Shown one piece after another: positions 7,731-14,271 of a stretch of 49,789 nucleotides of DNA; position 1 is the first letter of the stretch; every line of letters starts with the position of its first letter. The stretch is from contig NZ_JAMCCX010000020.1 of NCBI RefSeq assembly GCF_024706985.1, positions 1-49,789 of the forward strand, read 5' to 3'. Both the position numbers and the translations under genes were made by a program. The DNA comes from Alicyclobacillus sp. SP_1. Lineage in GTDB: Bacteria > Bacillota > Bacilli > Alicyclobacillales > Alicyclobacillaceae. Under the pieces are notes generated by a model, which ran no database searches, was not told the origin of the DNA, and worked only from the letters and a program-made list of their open reading frames with translations.

Positions 7731-8114
7731 TCACGAATGTTCTTGATAAACTTCCATCTTTGCAAGGTTGATAATGAAGTTTCCTGCGGTTAAAAGATCC
7801 AATCCGATTAGACCATGGATATCAACGTCCAACCGTCCAAAATCAACTTGAAATCGCTGGGCAATAAAGTTGTCAAATTGAACCTGATCAATTCGTTTCC
7901 TGTTGGCTACATCTCGACCACCAATTCCGAATGCGGTGACAATATGATCACCTTCCTCGGGACCTACATCCAAAACATTCTCGACAACGTCCAAATTAAC
8001 CCATGTATGTGCGGAGCCTGTGTCAATAATCATGGATTCAAGCGTTATGCTTTTCCGTTTGTGGGAAATCGTTAATGGAGACAACAGAATACCATTGACG
8101 ACACTTAATTTCAT
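7731..8114 (-). CDS. Retropepsin-like aspartic protease, module copy 2
   Basis: This is a 127-residue paralogue of the protease at 168-548. Asp31-Thr-Gly-Ser forms the active-site motif (IIDTGSAHT), FGIGG is the glycine-rich segment, and GLIGLD is the second conserved block. The DTGS form is closer to the pepsin/retroviral consensus than the DTGA of copies 1 and 3. Its ATG overlaps the stop of the partner gene by 4 bases. It has no signal peptide. The three proteases are well diverged outside the motifs, so this is not a recent duplication. Confidence 0.8.
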   Translation of the reverse strand: MKLSVVNGILLSPLTISHKRKSITLESMIIDTGSAHTWVNLDVVENVLDVGPEEGDHIVTAFGIGGRDVANRKRIDQVQFDNFIAQRFQVDFGRLDVDIHGLIGLDLLTAGNFIINLAKMEVYQEHS

Positions 8115-8359
8115 GAGCGAATTCCCCGAACCATCGGTTTCATGACGACATCCATTACAATTTTCTCGTTGGATGTATGGTAAATAAACTTATTTGCCTT
8201 TGCTGCCTTGAGTGCTTGAAGAGCTTCGTGAGAATCAATGAGAGGGCGGATGATGGCTACCTCATCCACATAAAGCTTTCCATCCTCTATGTGAGACTGC
8301 AAATCCTCAAGATAGACAAATTGGCTCGGGTACAATTCTCGAACCTCCGACCATAACAT
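8111..8359 (-). CDS. Small partner protein of the retropepsin module, copy 2
   Basis: This protein of 82 residues begins MLWSEVREL at the ATG at 8359. The open frame extends to 8503, but the extra 48 codons cover the promoter and motif copy D and have no counterpart in the other copies. A GGTGAT site precedes the start, as in copy 3. Conserved blocks are WSEVR, SHIED, YVDEVA and FIYHT. Its stop overlaps the start of the protease gene by 4 bases. Function unknown. Confidence 0.75.
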   Translation of the reverse strand: MLWSEVRELYPSQFVYLEDLQSHIEDGKLYVDEVAIIRPLIDSHEALQALKAAKANKFIYHTSNEKIVMDVVMKPMVRGIRS

Positions 8360-8392
8360 ACCTATCACCGTCCACCCGTTTTCATTTCTTGG

Positions 8393-8490
8393 ATTATACC
8401 ATTTTGCAATGATTAGCGAGTCAGTGCAATGTCGTATTACGGCCCAAATGTGCGATAACGGGCAACCAGGCAACACTGAATATTCATACA
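8393..8490 (-). promoter_or_regulatory. Motif copy D and promoter of module 2
   Basis: TATTCATACA (8481-8490) and CGGCCC (8440-8445) form the two-part motif, with 35 bases between them. On the minus strand GGTATAAT (8393-8400) follows the GGGCCG block by exactly 39 bases. The same 39-base distance to GGTACAAT is seen at copy E. TATAAT is a good -10 box. No good -35 box is present at the usual distance, so the upstream motif may be bound by an activator. Confidence 0.6.
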
Positions 8491-8531
8491 ACATACCCGG
8501 CATTTGATGCGTATTTCAAGTGTTATCTATT

Positions 8532-8915
8532 TTATCTACCCGATACTCGGTGAACCTCTAATTCGAACAAATCTAAGGTGAATCCGCCGACGCGTAGAAC
8601 ATCTAACCCAATAAGCCCGTTGATACTCTCTATACGTCCAAAGTCAAGCATCATTCCGTCAACGGAAAAATCGACGAATCGAATGCGATCCATGCGCCTA
8701 CGAAAACTGAAGTCATCGCCACCAACACCCTGTAATCGAGAAATCGGATCAGTAGGGCTGGGATTAATGTCAAGCACTTCGACCGCATCAACATGCAGTA
8801 TCGTTCGAACAGCACCAGTATCGACTACTACATCTTCGACAGTATGCGTGATTCCCAGATATGTAATCTCTAAAGATGCTGCAAGTAATCCGTTATCCAA
8901 TTCCTTAATGCGCAT
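8532..8915 (-). CDS. Retropepsin-like aspartic protease, module copy 3
   Basis: This is a 127-residue paralogue with Asp32-Thr-Gly-Ala (VVVDTGAVRT), a QGVGG flap-like segment and GLIGLD. The start ATG lies inside the last 11 bases of the partner gene, the same overlap length as copy 1. It is followed after 173 bases by the next module start. As in the other copies, no export signal is visible. The protease fold call is firm; the target is unknown. Confidence 0.8.
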   Translation of the reverse strand: MRIKELDNGLLAASLEITYLGITHTVEDVVVDTGAVRTILHVDAVEVLDINPSPTDPISRLQGVGGDDFSFRRRMDRIRFVDFSVDGMMLDFGRIESINGLIGLDVLRVGGFTLDLFELEVHRVSGR

Positions 8916-9156
8916 GATTGATCCTCAGCAACGGGTTAGGCATGATTTCAATTACAATTTCCGGATTAACAGTGTGGTAAACAAATGTATCCCCTGAGCA
9001 TTGCATGAGTACCTTCTTTGCATCTCTATCATCATGAAGCGGTCGGATGACAGCTACCTCGTCCACATACTGCTTACCGTTTTCTATGCGTGATTCTACG
9101 GCAGTAACCATCACCCATCGTTCGGGGTACAATTCACGTACTTCAGACCACAACAT
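8905..9156 (-). CDS. Small partner protein of the retropepsin module, copy 3
   Basis: This protein of 83 residues starts MLWSEVREL and shows the blocks SRIEN, YVDEVAVIRP, FVYHT and IVIEI shared by all three partners. A GGTGAT site lies just before the ATG. The N-terminal ten residues are almost identical to copy 2, while the middle differs. Its 11-base overlap with the protease gene argues for coupled synthesis of the two proteins. Confidence 0.75.
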   Translation of the reverse strand: MLWSEVRELYPERWVMVTAVESRIENGKQYVDEVAVIRPLHDDRDAKKVLMQCSGDTFVYHTVNPEIVIEIMPNPLLRINHAH

Positions 9157-9187
9157 TTAATCACCGCCCATGTCATTCCTCGAATTT

Positions 9188-9289
9188 ATTGTACCATTTT
9201 TGCGTGAACTCGGGGCATGCCTTCTTGCGCATAGCGGCCCGTTAGCCGCGCAACAGCTATCGCCTCACCATTGGATATATATTCACAAG
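9188..9289 (-). promoter_or_regulatory. Motif copy E and promoter of module 3
   Basis: TATTCACAAG (9280-9289) and CGGCCC (9235-9240) form the motif with a 39-base gap. GGTACAAT on the minus strand (9188-9195) lies 39 bases beyond the GGGCCG block, as in copy D. The frameshifted tail of the RelE-type gene now reads into this motif, which supports the view that the tail is not native coding sequence. Confidence 0.6.
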
Positions 9290-9610
9290 GGCGAGTTCCG
9301 TTACATCAAAGAAGCATAGGGTAAAGAGCTTCACTGCATGCACATGTGTTTGAGTGACTCTATATAGGCAACCGTACCAAGGGGGGTCCAAAGAGTAATA
9401 TACCTTGTGGCGACCAACAAGCACATGATATGTACCGAAATACTGTTCTTCGTTGGATGGCATGCTTGTTCCGAGGAGAGTAATTTTCTTTTCGATCTCG
9501 CGCATAAGCTTGCGACGATACTCCGATGTCTCATCTTCCGTGAAATGTAAACTCTCTGTGTTTTGCAAAAAGTGGAGCGACTCCAACGACCACTGTACTC
9601 GTTCAATCAT
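9257..9610 (-). pseudogene. RelE/ParE-type toxin with a frameshift in a G6 run
   Basis: The first 75 residues follow the RelE/ParE pattern, including LLGTSMPS, GTYHVLVGRHKVYYSL and an N-terminal helix pair. At the run of six G on the plus strand (9381-9386) the frame shifts. With one base fewer the protein would end YIESLKHMCMQ at 9331, which matches the usual RelE end (YIESLKH) and gives about 92 residues. As written it continues for 117 residues into motif copy E. RelE-type toxins cut mRNA on the ribosome. The shift could be real decay, phase variation or a sequencing error. The start overlaps the antitoxin stop by 4 bases. Confidence 0.7.
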
Positions 9611-9864
9611 TGCTCGATTTCCCCGCGCTCCAACATTTCAATGGCTTCCTCTGTGGAATATACCCGCCCAGCCTTAATATCTTGTTTAGCCCGCTCGATC
9701 GATGCCTTCAATTCCCGGTCTGATTCAATTTCCAATCCGACCTCATTCATTAAAGGTAACCGTGCTACAAGACACGGAGTCCCATCGACAAGAACAATGG
9801 TATTCTCGTCGCCAACGAAACGCTGAAATTCCTCAGCATCGGTTCCTTCAAGTCGTTTCAACAT
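9607..9864 (-). CDS. Antitoxin of the RelE-type pair
   Basis: This is an acidic 85-residue protein directly upstream of the RelE-type gene with a 4-base overlap, the usual layout of a type II toxin-antitoxin operon. The C-terminal half (KAGRVYSTEEAIEMLERGE) resembles the toxin-binding tail of Phd/RelB-like antitoxins. The N-terminal half should bind DNA at the operon promoter. An AAAAGGGGGG site lies a few bases before the ATG. The antitoxin is intact although its toxin frame is shifted. Confidence 0.7.
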   Translation of the reverse strand: MLKRLEGTDAEEFQRFVGDENTIVLVDGTPCLVARLPLMNEVGLEIESDRELKASIERAKQDIKAGRVYSTEEAIEMLERGEIEQ

Positions 9865-9892
9865 GTGGAACCCCCCTTTTCGTTGACTGCTT

Positions 9893-10000
9893 AAGACTTA
9901 TCATTGGCGCGTCCAAACAAAGAGAGTAAGCTGAAACCCAACACGGTCAGCCCTCCCACCAAGTAAGCATTGAGTGGAGACCTTATGATGCCAGCGAGTT
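9893..10000 (-). pseudogene. Possible hydrophobic peptide remnant
   Basis: Just after the lipoprotein gene, a minus-strand frame encodes about 35 residues ending LVGGLTVLGFSLLSLFGRANDKS before a stop near 9893. This is a typical membrane segment with a charged tail. The frame is preceded by a stop codon and lacks a good ATG, so it looks like the end of a lost gene or a TTG/GTG-started membrane peptide. Confidence 0.3.
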
Positions 10001-10008
10001 AATAACAT

Positions 10009-11151
10009 TTATTTTACTTCAAGCGGTACTGATGAGATGCCAGTTTGTCCGACGTCGTTTGGTCCCGCAAAATGCACATAGAACGATAAGTAACCATTGA
10101 ACGGGTGAACTGCTTTGAACAATATCGCTTTTCGGTACGGAGACATCCTCTCTTCAAAATCCTTCCTGAGATCTTTGTTACTATATCTGTTGGATGCGGC
10201 AGTTGCACTCACATATATCGGATAAGCATCTCCTGTTTCACGGACAACGAGCGTTTGCCCCGCTTTCAGACTCAAAGGTTGTGTGGAACCGCTCAAATTT
10301 ACTGTTGTTGACTTTGTATTGGACTTCACCTTGACATGTAGCGTATACAGTTTACTGTTCGGGATTTTATTAGGGTAATCAATCGAAACTTGCGTTAAAT
10401 TAACCTTATTGTCAAAGAATGAATATATAGACGGTGATGCACCTAGCACATGCGATTTTTGTATGAGTAAGGAATTTCCGTCTCGATAATTAACTCCTAG
10501 TACAATGGCATTGTTTACATCCCGATTCACCACTAATTTGGTGCTCCATCCACGCCCTTCCTGTGTCAATCTCACGATCTGCATCGTTTCTCCGCTCCAG
10601 TCACCTGGACTTACATTTTCAGCGAGCACTGCGTAATTTACATTCCCGATCTGGAACCACATGGGTTCTGCAAATGTCCCTTCGCCCATTTTTGTATGGT
10701 ACAACTGTTGCCACGTTCCATTTGCTTTATACAGTACATAGCCATTTCCAGAAGGTGGCATACCGCTATTCTCCGATTGATATTCAACGATTTTCAAGTC
10801 ACCATTATTGCTTAGTGTTTGAGAGACCATTGACTCATTCGTCGGCATATTTGGATGCCATGACGGACTCTTATCTGCGGGGTTAGACTCCCTGTCTGCG
10901 ACGCTTGAATTGCCAATCGATCCGTTGATAATTGTGGTGTTCGTCGGGATATTAGTAGGATTCATTAGCTTGAAATTTGTCACTGTCGTGTTATGGCTCG
11001 ATTGAACTTGTCCCCCAAGACTGTTTGACACTGTCGCCGCATTGGTTACATTCGCTGAAAGCGACGTATCGTTGCCTGTTGAGCCGCAGCCAGCAAGACC
11101 GCCCACAACGCTCATCGCCACACCTGCTGTTAGCCATTGCTTATATCGCAT
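10009..11151 (-). CDS. Predicted lipoprotein of unknown function
   Basis: This is a 380-residue exported lipoprotein. The start at 11151 gives a standard signal peptide (MRYKQW, then a hydrophobic stretch) ending in the lipobox LAGC at about residues 18-21. The open frame to 11280 adds 43 residues that overlap an IS remnant and would bury the signal. After the lipid cysteine comes a Ser/Thr/Asn-rich linker of about 90 residues, then a beta-rich domain with many Trp, Tyr and Gly residues. I do not recognise the domain. It stands alone, with IS debris upstream and the toxin-antitoxin pair downstream. Confidence 0.75.
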   Translation of the reverse strand: MRYKQWLTAGVAMSVVGGLAGCGSTGNDTSLSANVTNAATVSNSLGGQVQSSHNTTVTNFKLMNPTNIPTNTTIINGSIGNSSVADRESNPADKSPSWHPNMPTNESMVSQTLSNNGDLKIVEYQSENSGMPPSGNGYVLYKANGTWQQLYHTKMGEGTFAEPMWFQIGNVNYAVLAENVSPGDWSGETMQIVRLTQEGRGWSTKLVVNRDVNNAIVLGVNYRDGNSLLIQKSHVLGASPSIYSFFDNKVNLTQVSIDYPNKIPNSKLYTLHVKVKSNTKSTTVNLSGSTQPLSLKAGQTLVVRETGDAYPIYVSATAASNRYSNKDLRKDFEERMSPYRKAILFKAVHPFNGYLSFYVHFAGPNDVGQTGISSVPLEVK

Positions 11152-11332
11152 TCCCGATTGCCCCCTTCCACGAATCTGACGTAACAATTCTGCACAGCGT
11201 TTCATCCAGCTTGAGGAGGAGCCGTTTAGTAAGCACCTCAAGTTTCGCACCCGATTTGAGCCGATAGACCATTGGTACAACTGGGGTTTTCGGCGTTTTT
11301 ATAACGAAAAACACCCCCATTTTTCTAGTAGA

Positions 11333-11590
11333 ATGATGTTGACAGGACAACAATCTACGGAAAAGAGGACGTTTAGCCTTATGGTACGCGAACTTCAGCA
11401 CCAAGATCAACTTCAGTCTTTGATGTCTTCCTTCTCCAAGCACTACGGGATAGCACGGCTCCTGAAGCAATCGCATGCCAGCAAACAAGCGGGCGTCGCT
11501 GTCCTGGAGGTATTTCAGACCATCTTCAGTCTTGTGTTCACTCAGCGAAGCCTAAATCGTTGGCTCAAACAGGCTGGCTGTGCGGCATAG
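11333..11590 (+). pseudogene. N-terminal fragment of an IS4-type transposase
   Basis: The frame encodes SLMSSFSKHYGIARLLKQS and VAVLEVFQTIFSLVFT, which look like the N-terminal domain of IS4-superfamily transposases. Nothing of the catalytic domain follows. The exact IS family is uncertain. Confidence 0.5.
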
Positions 11591-11810
11591 GCGGCAAACC
11601 TGATTTCCGTACCATCAGCGATTTTCGTAGGAACAACCTGGAGCTGCTACCCCAAGTTGTTTCGGGACATCGTTGGAATCGCCTGTCGCCTGGGGTATGT
11701 ATCACCCGGACGCGTGAGTATCGATGGTTCGAAAGTCAAGGCAAATGCTTCTAAGCACAAAGCGATGTCGTAAAAGCACATGAAACAGGAGCTAGTCCCC
11801 CTTCAGGCAA
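11591..11810 (+). pseudogene. IS1182-type transposase fragment
   Basis: The fragment reads KPDFRTISDFRRNNLE and, after a frameshift, RDIVGIACRLGYVSPGRVSI and DGSKVKANASKHKAMS, the conserved N-terminal half of IS1182-family transposases. It carries a frameshift and an in-frame TAA (near 11772) before KHMKQE, so it is inactive. Confidence 0.6.
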
Positions 11811-11814
11811 CCTT

Positions 11815-12050
11815 GATCTTCTTTTGCTCTCGTAGGATCCGGTCGCCCCGCTTGTGCTTATTTCGCCAACGAAGGTGTGCTTGAATGGCGCGAGCCAACT
11901 CTGTATGGTTGCTGTGCAGACCAACTCGACGTTGTTTTTCTCAACTCAGTCTGCCACCTTCCGTGTTTGTGTTGAGAGAAGTTATCCAGGACGGTGTAAA
12001 GCCGGGGTCTGTCAAGTATTTTGTGTAAACTCATTTTCACGTGTGTTCGG
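11815..12050 (-). pseudogene. IS630-like transposase fragment
   Basis: On the minus strand, LYTVLDNFSQHKHGRW followed, with frameshifts, by KNNVELVCT and LARAIQAHLRWRNKH resembles the C-terminal third of IS630-family transposases. No intact frame is present. The fragment abuts an IS256-like remnant. Confidence 0.45.
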
Positions 12051-12054
12051 TTGG

Positions 12055-12190
12055 TTGTCTGCCAGCAGCCTCGCCATCCACACCCCCAGCACGTCTCTTT
12101 GTCCGTCGGGATCGATGCCGACGACCATGTAGGCAGCCTTGCTGTACCCGTTCCGTCAATGGCGGTGAGCAAACCACCGTCAAACACCGT
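12055..12190 (-). pseudogene. IS256-like transposase fragment
   Basis: One minus-strand frame reads KAAYMVVGIDPDGQRDVLGV, the block around the second part of the catalytic domain in IS256/Mutator-type transposases. Only about 45 codons remain. A short related sequence (GAGCAAACCATCGTCAAAC) recurs near 13209-13227, suggesting a second scrap of the same element. Confidence 0.5.
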
Positions 12191-12201
12191 GATCGGCTAC
12201 A

Positions 12202-12369
12202 CTATTGTCGCTCCTGAAATCTATTTCGAATAAATCCAAAATGGAAGTTTGTATACCGGAGTGTCTCGGCGATTGGACAGTTTGGGTAGAGTGGTGCTTC
12301 CGATCGAACTACGACGAATGATGCCATAACGAGCATAACAATAAGCATTGACGTGTGAGCCTTCTTGAA
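12202..12369 (-). CDS. Possible small exported peptide
   Basis: From the ATG near 12369 a 55-codon frame starts MFKKAHTSMLIVMLVMASFVVV, a plausible signal peptide, followed by a short polar tail that runs into the IS256 remnant. The ribosome site is weak and I know no homologue. It may be chance or the truncated start of a larger exported protein. Confidence 0.25.
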   Translation of the reverse strand, partial: FKKAHTSMLIVMLVMASFVVVRSEAPLYPNCPIAETLRYTNFHFGFIRNRFQERQ

Positions 12370-12495
12370 CATGCGTACCCGTATACGCAAGTAGATTTGA
12401 TGGTAATTTGAGCATAACGCAATCTGGTTTTAAAGATTCTCACTTATAGAACGGTTCATCGTGACAGGTCATACGGTATGATTTTTATCCCAAAA

Positions 12496-12825
12496 TCAGA
12501 TAAGCAGAATAAGCTTCTGTCTCACGCTCGACAGTACAGTTTCTGGAGCCGAACCAATATACGACGCTTCCCTCGCAAGCCAATCCACGCTTCGAGCGTG
12601 ATCGGCCAATACCACACCCGAGACAAGACCTTCTTCTAGCAAATTAACTTCAAACGGATATCCCTTTACTCGACTTGTAATTGGACACACAAGTGCCAGT
12701 CCGGCCGCCTCGTTGTAAGTTTTAGGAGATAGTACGAGGGCGGGGCGACGACCGGCTTGTTCGTGTCCTGCCTGGGGATAGAACTGAAGCCAGATGAAAT
12801 CCCCACGATCCGGAGTATAGGTCAT
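12496..12825 (-). CDS. mazF: MazF-type mRNA endonuclease toxin
   Basis: This protein of 109 residues has the MazF/PemK fold markers: GDFIWLQFYPQAGHEQAGRRPALVLSP at the N-terminus, with the RRPALV strand and its preceding loop holding the catalytic Arg, then the VCPITSR block near 47-53 with its conserved Thr/Ser. The family cuts single-stranded mRNA at short sites and stops growth when the antitoxin is lost. The ATG overlaps the mazE stop by 4 bases. The frame is intact and key residues are present, so the toxin should be active. Confidence 0.9.
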   Translation of the reverse strand: MTYTPDRGDFIWLQFYPQAGHEQAGRRPALVLSPKTYNEAAGLALVCPITSRVKGYPFEVNLLEEGLVSGVVLADHARSVDWLAREASYIGSAPETVLSSVRQKLILLI

Positions 12826-13052
12826 AGTAATTCCCGCCCCACCGTTCCAAAATCGGTCTCATCATGCCGATTGTCTGTCGTGATCTGTGTGACCAGATCC
12901 TCCAACGTGGATTCTTTCTTTTTGATGATGATCTCCCCATCTCGAAAGATCAATTCCACAACTTCTCCATCAGAGAGGCTCATTTCTTCAGCAGCCATTA
13001 CCGGAATTCTAATTCCCAAGCTGTTTCCCCATTTCGATACACGCGCCTGCAT
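12822..13052 (-). CDS. mazE: MazE-type antitoxin (AbrB fold)
   Basis: This protein of 76 residues starts with the MazE swapped-hairpin DNA-binding domain (RVSKWGNSLGIRIPVMAAEEMSL). The acidic C-terminal tail should wrap around MazF. An AAAAGGGG site lies 9 bases before the ATG. Its promoter overlaps a perfect palindrome (13072-13110), so the MazE or MazEF complex most likely represses its own operon there. The pair stands alone between IS remnants. Confidence 0.9.
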   Translation of the reverse strand: MQARVSKWGNSLGIRIPVMAAEEMSLSDGEVVELIFRDGEIIIKKKESTLEDLVTQITTDNRHDETDFGTVGRELL

Positions 13053-13071
13053 AGAAATGTCCCCTTTTCAC

Positions 13072-13120
13072 GTTCACACAAAGATATACATAGTATATCT
13101 TTGTGTGAACTGTTTGACCA
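13072..13120 (-). promoter_or_regulatory. mazEF promoter and 18-bp palindromic operator
   Basis: Arms 13072-13089 and 13093-13110 are exact reverse complements with a 3-base centre. On the minus strand TGGTCA (-35, 13115-13120) and TATACT (-10, 13092-13097) are 17 bases apart, with the -10 inside the palindrome. This is the classical place for autorepression. The start of mazE is 20 bases beyond the palindrome. Confidence 0.8.
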
Positions 13121-13319
13121 CTTCGGAAGCGGTGGATCTCGCCCTAAACGTGGTTGGAGCTAAGGATTGTAGGAGTGCAGGCATAGATTGATCACCTGCA
13201 GCTTTGAACTGAGCAAACCATCGTCAAACGGCGTGAGCGGCGCCCTCCCGATGAATGAATATCTCACTGCCTTGTCAAGGCCTCTTTTGCCACTAGGCCG
13301 ACGCATTTCTTGCCTGGTC

Positions 13320-13740
13320 CACCGATTCACAACATCCTGAGGGGACAGCCCCTTAAGGTCTCCGGGAGTCGGGCCTGCAAGAGAGGGGGCTCTCGTTGAT
13401 ACGGGCTATAATATCCACGTGCCACACTGTCTGTGATGACGGCCACATCCTTCGGATCACTCTTGGAGGGGAGGCTATCCCGGTTCTCCTTGCTCCGATG
13501 GGTCGTTATCGGGGTCACGAATACTACCTCGACACCCTTATCCACCCACCAGTTTGCTAAGTTGAACCCGTAGGGACCCGTCGGCTCCAAGGACCAACGT
13601 TTTCTCGGTGATTCTCTCCACGCGTTGATTCCGGGTGACCCTTAGATTATGCTTCATAAGTAGCGCCTCCTTGATGAGTTTTAAGGGCTCTCGACCCGTT
13701 GCACACTCATCATAAAGGAGGCGCGTTGATTTGGACAAAC
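13320..13740 (-). pseudogene. Degraded IS110-family element
   Basis: On the minus strand, frames carry NQRVERITEKTLVLGAD (N-terminal DEDD domain start) and, after a large deletion and frameshift, MEPTGPYGFNLANWW and KSDPKDVAVITDSVARG (central IS110 block). The upstream non-coding part (13675-13735) is related to that of the IS110 element at 7541-7720. Bases 13121-13319 show only scraps of IS-like sequence. Confidence 0.6.
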
Positions 13741-13789
13741 CCGAAAATTAATGCTAACAGGACTGATGACAAGATACGAAATCATGGTT

Positions 13790-14005
13790 TCAACCTGAAG
13801 GAGCCGTGTCTGCGAAAGGAACGGTTTTGCCTTCCGATTTTCCTTCCAAGGCGGATTGTCCTATCTCACGGTAAGCAATTAAAACCAAAGACTCGTCTAA
13901 CTCACCAGACAACTCCGCTTCAAATTGTTGAATCTTCTGAACTATTGACGGGTGTAAGTCTGCGAATTGATACGGTCCGAATGATTCCCTAGCGAACGAT
14001 GCCAC
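13790..14005 (-). CDS. Small hypothetical protein
   Basis: This protein of 71 residues uses the GTG at 14005, 8 bases after GGGAG; the frame opens at 14023. The middle (IQQFEAELSGELDESLVLIAYRE) is an amphipathic helix followed by a strand, a pattern seen in short Bacillota proteins of unknown function. The tail is polar. No partner gene is adjacent. Function not recognised. Confidence 0.5.
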   Translation of the reverse strand: MASFARESFGPYQFADLHPSIVQKIQQFEAELSGELDESLVLIAYREIGQSALEGKSEGKTVPFADTAPSG

Positions 14006-14271
14006 TCTGAACACTCCCTGCACAAGTTCATCTTGGAGACGACTCCATCAGCGTGCCCGATTTTCCCGCCTTTTAAAAGGATGTTACACCAAAAAAATCC
14101 GAAAACATGGCGGTATTTAGAGATGAAACCTCATATCTTCACAAGTTCATCATGTTCTGTCCAACAAATGTTGACGGATTCTACCCGGCGGACGTTTATA
14201 CTGAATCCTAAAGTGGTCTGGCTGCCCATTCCACTCGCCCATGGCTCGAAAGAAAGGGTGACCTCTGCACC

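Noticed and set aside
8360-8503. N-terminal extension of partner copy 2
   Set aside because: The 48 extra codons overlap the promoter and motif D and have no equivalent in copies 1 and 3.
72-9289. Reading the two-part motif as integron attC sites
   Set aside because: No integrase gene is visible and the blocks lack the RYYYAAC/GTTRRRY core pairs of attC.
9331-9606. ORF in the second frame over the RelE-type gene
   Set aside because: Only its last 17 codons match the RelE end; the rest is a shadow frame. It was used to locate the frameshift, not called as a gene.
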